Origin: Nocardioides iriomotensis
GTDB taxonomy: Bacteria; Actinomycetota; Actinomycetes; Propionibacteriales; Nocardioidaceae
Length of the DNA stretch: 64,000 bases
Reading direction: 5' to 3'
Assembly: GCF_004168035.1 (NCBI RefSeq)
Contig: NZ_SDPU01000034.1
Span: 1-64,000, forward strand
Within the stretch, counting starts at the first letter, position 1, and every line of letters begins with the position of its first letter. The translations under genes and the position numbers were made by a program. Of the stretch, positions 58,604-64,000 are shown piece after piece. A model generated the notes under the pieces. That model was not told where the DNA came from. It did not search any database and worked only from the letters and a program-made list of their open reading frames with translations.

Positions 58604-60014
58604 CCCGCGCGGACTCCGTGGCGACGCCCCGCTGCTCGACGCCTGGCTGCGGTTCCAGGAGAGCCCGCCGACGCCGTTCACCATCCCCGGCCACAAGCAG
58701 CGCCACGACCTCGTGGGCGACGTCGTCGCCGGGGACGTGCCGCTCTACGCCGGGCTGGACACGATGAAGCTCTCTGCCGGCGTCCTCGCCGAGGCCGAGT
58801 CACGCGCCGCGCGGCTGTGGGGCGCCGACCTCTGCCGCTTCTCGACCGGTGGCGCCACCCAGGCCAACCAGGCGGTCGCGCTGGCCGTGGCGGGCGACGG
58901 TGACCGGGTCGTCGTCAGCCGCACGCTGCACCGCTCGCTGCTCCTCGGACTGGTGCTGGCCGGGCTCACCCCGGTCTGGGTCCGCCCCGAGGTCGACCGC
59001 GCGACCGGGCTGCCGCTGGGCGTCGCCCCCGACACGGTGCGACGGGCCCTGGCGGAGAACCCGGACGTCCGCGCGGTGTTCGTCGGCGACCCGTCGTACG
59101 TCGGCACGGTCGGCGACGTCGGCGGGCTCGCGGACGCCGCCCACGAGCACGACGTGCCGCTGGTCGTCGACGCGGCCTGGGCCGCACACTTCGGCTTCCA
59201 CCCGGACCTGCCGCGCCACCCGCTGCAGCTCGGCGCGGACGTCGTGGTCACCAGCGCCCACAAGTCCCTGCCCGCCTGGAGCCAGGCCGCGCTCGTCCTC
59301 GCCCGCACCGGGCGCGTCGACGCCGCCCGCCTCGACGCCGGCGTCGAGGCCACCGCGACGACCAGCCCGGCCGGCGCCATCCTCGCCAGCACGGACGCCG
59401 CCCGCGCGCTGCTCGAGCGGGACGGGCGCGACCTCCTCGGGGACGCCATCGCGGCCGTCCGTGCGGCCAGGGACCGGCTCGCCCGCGTCGACGGACTCGT
59501 CGTCCTCGACGGCCCCGGGGTCGACCCGCTCAAGCTGACGCTCGTGCTGTCCGCGACGGGTGCCGACGGGAATGCGGTGGAGCGCGACCTGCTCGCGGCC
59601 GGACTCCCCGTGGAGTCCGCGGACCGCGACGTCATCGTCGGTGTCGTCTCCCTCGCCGACACGGCGGCCACTCTCGACGCCCTGGCCGCCGCCCTCGCGA
59701 CCTCCGTCGAACGGCACCGGGGGGCGTCGCGACCCGTCGTGGGCCCCGCCGCGTACCGGGTCGATCCGGTCACCGCCGTACCACCGAGGGAGGCGTTCTT
59801 CGCCGCCTCCGAGAGCGTCCCGATCGCGAGCGCGGTCGGGAGGACGAGCGCCGAGCTCGTCGCGCCGTACCCGCCCGGGATCCCGGTGCTCGCCCCGGGC
59901 GAGACGATCACCACCGACACCGTCGCCGCGCTCGAGCAGGCTCGCAGCGCGGGCGTGCGGATCGCCTACGCCGCCGACCCCGAGCTGGCCACGCTCCGGG
60001 TCACGAACCCCTGA
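58593..60014 (+). CDS. PLP-dependent Orn/Lys/Arg decarboxylase family (fold-type I)
   Basis: 473 residues from GTG 58593. IPGHKQRHDLVGDVV and DTMKLSAGVLAEAESRAARL are N-terminal features. PLP site LVVDAAWAAHFGFHPDLP (Asp) and TSAHKSLPAWSQ with Lys224 as the Schiff-base lysine. C-terminal VAPYPPGIPVLAPGETIT is a decarboxylase motif. Acts on lysine, arginine or ornithine to give a diamine, though SpeA-like members vary. Coupled to an M20 hydrolase gene upstream. Confidence 0.9.
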   Translation: MATDPRGLRGDAPLLDAWLRFQESPPTPFTIPGHKQRHDLVGDVVAGDVPLYAGLDTMKLSAGVLAEAESRAARLWGADLCRFSTGGATQANQAVALAVAGDGDRVVVSRTLHRSLLLGLVLAGLTPVWVRPEVDRATGLPLGVAPDTVRRALAENPDVRAVFVGDPSYVGTVGDVGGLADAAHEHDVPLVVDAAWAAHFGFHPDLPRHPLQLGADVVVTSAHKSLPAWSQAALVLARTGRVDAARLDAGVEATATTSPAGAILASTDAARALLERDGRDLLGDAIAAVRAARDRLARVDGLVVLDGPGVDPLKLTLVLSATGADGNAVERDLLAAGLPVESADRDVIVGVVSLADTAATLDALAAALATSVERHRGASRPVVGPAAYRVDPVTAVPPREAFFAASESVPIASAVGRTSAELVAPYPPGIPVLAPGETITTDTVAALEQARSAGVRIAYAADPELATLRVTNP

Positions 60015-60050
60015 CCAGCAACGTGAGGAACGACGAACGAGGAGCGCCGG

Positions 60051-60689
60051 ATGTCTCTCGCACGGATCCACAACCTGTCCATCTCCCTCGACGGCTTCGC
60101 CACGGGTGAGCCGCAGTCCGCCGAGGCGCCGTTCGGCCACGCGGGCGAGCGGCTGCACGAGTGGATGTTCGCCACCCGGTACTGGGGCGCCGGCGGCAGC
60201 GAGGGTGTCGACAACGCCTTCGCCGAGCGCCACGGTCACGGGTTCGGCGCCGAGATCATGGGCGCCAACAAGTTCGGCCCGCCCGGCTGGCAGGACGACC
60301 CGGACTGGCGGGGCTGGTGGGGCCCGAACCCGCCGTTCCACACACCGACCTTCGTGCTGACGCACCGCCCGAGGCCCCCGATGGAGATGGAGGGCGGCAC
60401 CACCTTCCACTTCCTCGACGCCACCCCGGCCGACGCGCTCGAGACCGCCCGCGAGGCCGCCGGTGGCCAGGACGTGCGGATCGGTGGCGGCGCCACCATG
60501 GTGCGCGACTTCCTCGCGGCCGGCCTGGTCGACCACATGCACCTCGTGCAGGTCCCGATCGTGCTCGGCCGTGGCGTCCGCGTGTGGGACGGGTTGGAGG
60601 GCCTCGAGGACGGCTACGACGTCGAGGCTGTCTCCGCACCCAGCGGCGTCACCCACCTGACGTTCACGCGGCGGCCGGCTGCGGGGTGA
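60051..60689 (+). CDS. Dihydrofolate reductase family protein
   Basis: 212 residues. Third member of the RibD_C-type reductase family here. ARIHNLSISLDGFATGEPQS, HGFGAEIMGANKFGPPGWQD, DVRIGGGATMVRDFLAAGLV and HLVQVPIVLGRGVRVWDGLE are the fold signatures. Long tryptophan-rich loop (PDWRGWWGPNPPFHTPTF). It begins 36 nt after the decarboxylase gene. Substrate unknown. Confidence 0.9.
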   Translation: MSLARIHNLSISLDGFATGEPQSAEAPFGHAGERLHEWMFATRYWGAGGSEGVDNAFAERHGHGFGAEIMGANKFGPPGWQDDPDWRGWWGPNPPFHTPTFVLTHRPRPPMEMEGGTTFHFLDATPADALETAREAAGGQDVRIGGGATMVRDFLAAGLVDHMHLVQVPIVLGRGVRVWDGLEGLEDGYDVEAVSAPSGVTHLTFTRRPAAG

Positions 60690-60773
60690 GCAGGCACTGC
60701 CGTGCGTCATGATGGCCTCACCGGCGCACGGCCGGCGTCCCACGTCGTCCGCGCCGGTCCGGAGTGAGGTGGC

Positions 60774-61478
60774 GTGGTGCGGCACGACGAGGACGCGCTC
60801 GACAGCAGCGGCGGCGACGTGCTCGAGGCCGGCGGCGACGGGTCGCGACACCCGCTCCGCACGGCGGCCCTCGTCGTGGGGGCCGCGGCCCTGGCCGTGT
60901 GGGCGTACGTCGGCTCCCACGGCGACGACCCGTCCGGATCCGTCGACGACGTCACCCAGCCCTCGCCCGGTGCCTCCGGCGACGTCCGGCCGTCGGCGTC
61001 GGCCCCGGAGGCGGACGGCGGGGGGAGCGGCACCGGCGCGCTGCTCGACGCGGGGGCGGCGAGCGGCACGGCCGGTGCCTTCTACGACTTCGCGTCCACC
61101 GGGGACGCCGAGGACGTTTCGGGCCTGTGGGCCGACTGGGTGACGGTCTCCACCCCTCGGCGGACGTGGACGCTGACCAGCCGGGAGGCGTCCGACCGGG
61201 AGGCGTGGCGGCGGGGTCCGGACGCCGGCGGGCGCCCCGGTCATCGCGACCTGCTGCGGCCGCTGACGAGGAGCGGGGGATCGTTCTCGGTGTACCTCGA
61301 CGACGTACGGTGCTTCGGATCCGGTGAGCTCCGCACCGTCAACCCCGTGGGCCGCGTGACGTCGCGGGTGCTCGTCGCCCTCCGCCCGAGCGTCGGTACG
61401 TCGTGCGCCCGCTGGTGGTCGGTCGACCTCGTGTTCACGCCGGAGGACCGGATCTCGCAGGTCCACGTGGAGCGGTGA
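60774..61478 (+). CDS. Hypothetical membrane-anchored protein
   Basis: 234 residues from GTG 60774. A single N-terminal membrane helix (LRTAALVVGAAALAVWAYVG) is followed by an acidic, glycine/serine-rich extracellular linker and a globular C-terminal domain (FYDFASTGDAEDVSGLWADW, VYLDDVRCFGSGELRTVNPV, CARWWSVDLVFTPEDRI). No named domain recognised. Probably displayed outside the membrane. Convergent with the ABM-like gene. Confidence 0.75.
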   Translation: MVRHDEDALDSSGGDVLEAGGDGSRHPLRTAALVVGAAALAVWAYVGSHGDDPSGSVDDVTQPSPGASGDVRPSASAPEADGGGSGTGALLDAGAASGTAGAFYDFASTGDAEDVSGLWADWVTVSTPRRTWTLTSREASDREAWRRGPDAGGRPGHRDLLRPLTRSGGSFSVYLDDVRCFGSGELRTVNPVGRVTSRVLVALRPSVGTSCARWWSVDLVFTPEDRISQVHVER

Positions 61479-61500
61479 CCCGCGACGCCGCGCGGTCCCC

Positions 61501-62124
61501 TCAGGCCATCTCGGGCACGTGCAGGTGCGCCTGCGCCACCTCCATCTCGGCGACCCGGTCGACCTTCGCGCCCATCTCCTTGACGGCGGCCTCGCGGATC
61601 GATGTGGTCTTGTCGCGGCTCCTCTCCATGTGCTCGCGACTCTCGAAGGTGACCGTGCCGACCGCGCGGCCCGTCTCAGGGTTGGTCATCAGGCTCGCGC
61701 TGCAGAAGCCCTCGAGCTCCTCGAGCCGCGGCAGGATGGCCATCTTGTAGACGTCGACGACGCGCTCGGATCCTCCGGGTGCGCCGCTGACCCAGGTCAC
61801 GCGGGCGCAGGCTCCCTGAGGGGTGGCGTGGTCACGGTGGACGACGGAGACCTCCCACTGGTCGACGTCGCTGGTGCTGGCCCCCAGTACCTGCTGGGCC
61901 TTGTCGCGCAGGGGACGGACCTGCTCGGCGGAGGCTGCCATGGCGTCCTGCGACTCCCAGGCAGTCGTGGCGATGCACTGACCCGACTCGCGGTCCACCA
62001 GCAACGACATCCCGACGCAGCCGGTCATCGCCGTGACGGCCGGGATGGTCTCGTCCCGGACGAGCGCGATGCCCTCGTCGATCTTGGTGCGGTCTGCCTG
62101 GAGGTGGGTGGTACGTGCGTGCAC
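61501..62124 (-). CDS. Tandem ABM-like barrel protein
   Basis: 207 residues made of two similar halves. The first opens HARTTHLQADRTKIDEGIAL, the second begins near residue 100 at PQGACARVTWVSGAPGGSER. Each half has an ABM-type strand ending in a Trp- or Phe-rich turn (TTAWESQDAMAASAE and VGTVTFESREHMERSR). Two fused units make a pseudo-dimer barrel. Antibiotic-monooxygenase-like fold; function unknown. A single-unit cousin is at 49322-49609. Confidence 0.8.
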   Translation of the reverse strand: MHARTTHLQADRTKIDEGIALVRDETIPAVTAMTGCVGMSLLVDRESGQCIATTAWESQDAMAASAEQVRPLRDKAQQVLGASTSDVDQWEVSVVHRDHATPQGACARVTWVSGAPGGSERVVDVYKMAILPRLEELEGFCSASLMTNPETGRAVGTVTFESREHMERSRDKTTSIREAAVKEMGAKVDRVAEMEVAQAHLHVPEMA

Positions 62125-62438
62125 GACGACTCCTCTGCTCGAGGCGGCGCCCCGACGGCGCTGCCGTCCCGGCCCACGCTGCTACCGCCGACCCGTGGGG
62201 GCAATAGCACCTTCAGCCCGTGCGTGAGCGCGGCGGCGAGGCGGCTCAGGCGTACCGGCCGCGACGGCAGGGACCGGTGCCGTCTTGGTCCCGGAATGTC
62301 CGAGGAGGTCGTGGATGGGGAGGCCGGTGCTCCACACGCTCGTGTGCCTCGGGGTCGACCCGGGGCCCGCCGGCGGCAAGGGCCGGCCCGCCTGACGAGG
62401 ACGTTTCGGCCGCGGACCGGGCGGGCACCCCCTCTTCG
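62125..62438 (+). other. Intergenic region before the cation diffusion facilitator
   Basis: 314 nt with no gene that I can support. The upstream frame of the following gene stays open from 62220 but reads arginine/glycine-rich, without transporter features. A promoter for either side is likely here but not obvious. Confidence 0.4.
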
Positions 62439-63413
62439 ATGGACGAGCGCGAGACCCTCGGTCCGCCCGGCGACGACGACGCCGAGAGCGGCAGCGGCGA
62501 GTCGACGACCACCGTCGTCATCGCGTTCTTCGCGAACCTGGCCATCGCGGTCGCCAAGACCGTGGTGGCGCTCGCGACCGGGTCGGCCTCGATGCTGGCC
62601 GAGTCCGCGCACTCCTGGGCCGACACGGGCAACCAGGTCCTGCTGTACATCGCCGACCGGCGCAGCCGCAAGCCTGCCGACGAGGCGCACCCGCTCGGGT
62701 ACGGGCGCGAGGCCTACGTGTGGGCGCTGGTCGCGGCCTTCGGCCTGTTCACCGCGGGCGCGGTGGTCTCGGTGTGGGAGGGCGTGTCCAAGCTCTTCGC
62801 CGCGGAGAGCGACGAGGTGTCCTACACCTGGGCGTACGTCGTGCTGGCGCTGGCGTTCGTGTTCGAGGGCATCTCGTTCGCCCAGGCCTACCGGCAGACC
62901 CGCCGCGAGGCCCGGCCGCTCGACCGGCGCGTGCTCGAGCACGCCTTCGAGACCAGTGACCCCACGCTGCGTGCGGTGTTCGCCGAGGACTCCGCGGCGC
63001 TGCTCGGTCTGGTCGTCGCGGCCATCGGCGTCTTCCTGCACCAAGTGACCGGGAACCCCGTGTACGACGCGATCGGGTCGATCGTCGTGGGCGTCCTGCT
63101 CGGCGTGGTCGCGGTGGTGCTGATCAACCAGAACCGCCGCTACCTCACCGGGCAGCAGAGCGACCCCGAGGTGCGCCGCCTGGCGGTGGATCGGGTGAAG
63201 CGGCTGCCCGGGGTCGCGCGGGTGACCTACCTGCGGCTGGAGTACGTCGGTCCGCGGCAGATGTTCCTCACCGCGCGGATCGACCTGGACGGCGAGCCGC
63301 GCGAGACGCAGATCGCCCAGATGCTGCGGGACCTCGAGACCGAGCTGACCGACGAGCGCTACGTGCGGGCCGCCGTGCTGTCGCTCGCGACGCCGGACGA
63401 GCCGGACCTCTGA
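62439..63413 (+). CDS. Cation diffusion facilitator family transporter
   Basis: 324 residues from ATG 62439. Six hydrophobic segments. The N-terminal helix has IAFFANLAIAVAKTVVALAT, then ASMLAESAHSWADTGNQVLL (metal site with His and Asp), and VYDAIGSIVVGVLLGVVAVV in the C-terminal membrane part with the second acidic motif. The cytoplasmic C-terminal domain ends YVRAAVLSLATPDEPDL. Exports divalent metal (zinc, cobalt, iron or manganese) in exchange for protons. Monocistronic. Confidence 0.93.
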   Translation: MDERETLGPPGDDDAESGSGESTTTVVIAFFANLAIAVAKTVVALATGSASMLAESAHSWADTGNQVLLYIADRRSRKPADEAHPLGYGREAYVWALVAAFGLFTAGAVVSVWEGVSKLFAAESDEVSYTWAYVVLALAFVFEGISFAQAYRQTRREARPLDRRVLEHAFETSDPTLRAVFAEDSAALLGLVVAAIGVFLHQVTGNPVYDAIGSIVVGVLLGVVAVVLINQNRRYLTGQQSDPEVRRLAVDRVKRLPGVARVTYLRLEYVGPRQMFLTARIDLDGEPRETQIAQMLRDLETELTDERYVRAAVLSLATPDEPDL

Positions 63414-63471
63414 ACCGGCTGATGACGAAGGACCCTGGTCCGCGCGCGAGGAACCGTCCGACGCTCGTGCC

Positions 63472-64000
63472 ATGACGTCGGCACGCAGGCTCGTGGGCCT
63501 GGCCGGAGCGGCGACCGCCGCCTACGGGGTGTGGGTGCGCCCGCGGCTGCTGCGGTGGGGCGCCACCGACGCGGAGCTCCACGGACCGTTCCCGCACCCG
63601 GAGGTGGTGCCCGATGGTCGACGGTCCGGGACGATGGCCGTCACCATCGACGCCCCGCCGGACCAGGTGTGGCCGTGGTTGCTCCAGATCGGCTGGGACC
63701 GCGCCGGCTGGTACTCCTGGGACCACCTCGACAACGCGGGTCGTCCGTCCGCCCGTGAGGTGCACGCCGAGTGGCAGGACCTCGCCGTCGGCGACCGGCT
63801 GAGGTTCTGGGCGCCCGGCGCCGGCGTGCTGGACTCCTACGAGGTCGCGGTGGTCGAGCCGCACCGGTTCCTCGGGCTGTACGGGCTGAGCGACCTGCAG
63901 GGCCACCTCCTCGACCCCGGACGACCTCGGCCCTCGGTCTACGTGGAGGGGCTCTGGGGCTTCCGCCTCGAGGAGGTGCCGGGCGGTGGCACGCGGCTCG
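63472..64000 (+). CDS. SRPBCC-like protein, 5' part
   Basis: The gene begins at ATG 63472 and runs off the window; 176 codons are visible. An N-terminal helix (RRLVGLAGAATAAYGVWV) leads to SRPBCC/polyketide-cyclase-like strands: GTMAVTIDAPPDQVWPWLLQ, IGWDRAGWYSWDHLDNAGR and DSYEVAVVEPHRFLGLYGL. The family binds hydrophobic ligands in a helix-grip cavity. Full length and function cannot be judged. Confidence 0.75.
   Translation, partial: MTSARRLVGLAGAATAAYGVWVRPRLLRWGATDAELHGPFPHPEVVPDGRRSGTMAVTIDAPPDQVWPWLLQIGWDRAGWYSWDHLDNAGRPSAREVHAEWQDLAVGDRLRFWAPGAGVLDSYEVAVVEPHRFLGLYGLSDLQGHLLDPGRPRPSVYVEGLWGFRLEEVPGGGTRL

Overview
The window is about 72% GC by eye. Its coding regions are dense, overlap by ATGA or GTGA, and use GTG and TTG starts freely. 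The gene families are typical of actinobacteria: WS/DGAT acyltransferase, PucR-type regulator, MmyB-type regulator fragment, KdpDE-like pair, MEDS-domain signalling proteins, and GH15 trehalase/glucoamylase-like enzyme. A high-GC, soil-type actinobacterium of the Nocardioides/Propionibacteriales kind is the best inference; nothing in the window fixes the genus.

Layout, left half. The 3' end of pdxS (PLP synthase) ends in a clear hairpin. A coupled sigma factor / zinc-finger anti-sigma / unknown gene trio follows (533-2168). A long plus-strand run (2267-10654) then encodes a disulfide flavoprotein reductase, a Kef-like antiporter, an SDR, a frameshifted cyclase, a GMC oxidoreductase, a small membrane protein and a GH15 hydrolase, most of them translationally coupled. 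Next come a secreted M6-type metalloprotease with a PKD domain (11099-14815), RNase HI, a coupled EAL and TPR-GGDEF pair for c-di-GMP, and a minus-strand SDR/cysteine-desulfurase-like pair. VOC and DHFR-like enzymes and a FAD monooxygenase follow, then a polyphosphate-type pair: a CYTH-Ppx fusion followed by a CYTH/VTC-like protein.

Middle. A KimA-like APC permease (25846-27816) is divergent from a membrane protein, a KdpD-like kinase and a KdpE-like regulator, with 11-bp-periodic direct repeats between them. Further right are a phosphotransferase, a fatty acid desaturase with its ferredoxin reductase and a divergent PucR-type regulator, a MEDS-HATPase/MEDS-STAS switch pair, a type B carboxylesterase and a cupin.

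Accessory island, about 41.7-52.1 kb. Composition drops and genes are short, mostly single, and on mixed strands: alpha/beta hydrolase, P-loop kinase, Nudix, 2'-5' RNA ligase relic, histidine phosphatase, protease-inhibitor-like, ABM-like, aminoglycoside-phosphotransferase-like and small membrane proteins. Between them lie at least fourteen copies, complete or partial, of an intergenic element. All copies point the same way. They share a core close to TTCACTGTCTGCGGCATG, and in about half of them the core is framed by complementary arms whose sequence differs from copy to copy. The organisation is like an integron cassette array but lacks recognisable attC consensus boxes. This is the strongest candidate for something undescribed.

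Right end. From 52.1 kb the sequence returns to chromosome-like content: cobyric acid synthase (cobQ), WS/DGAT, amphi-Trp protein, DHFR-like proteins, alpha/beta hydrolase, an M20 peptidase overlapping a PLP decarboxylase-family gene, an ABM-like protein, a cation diffusion facilitator, and a truncated SRPBCC-like gene at the edge. No rRNA, tRNA, CRISPR array, transposase or integrase was seen.
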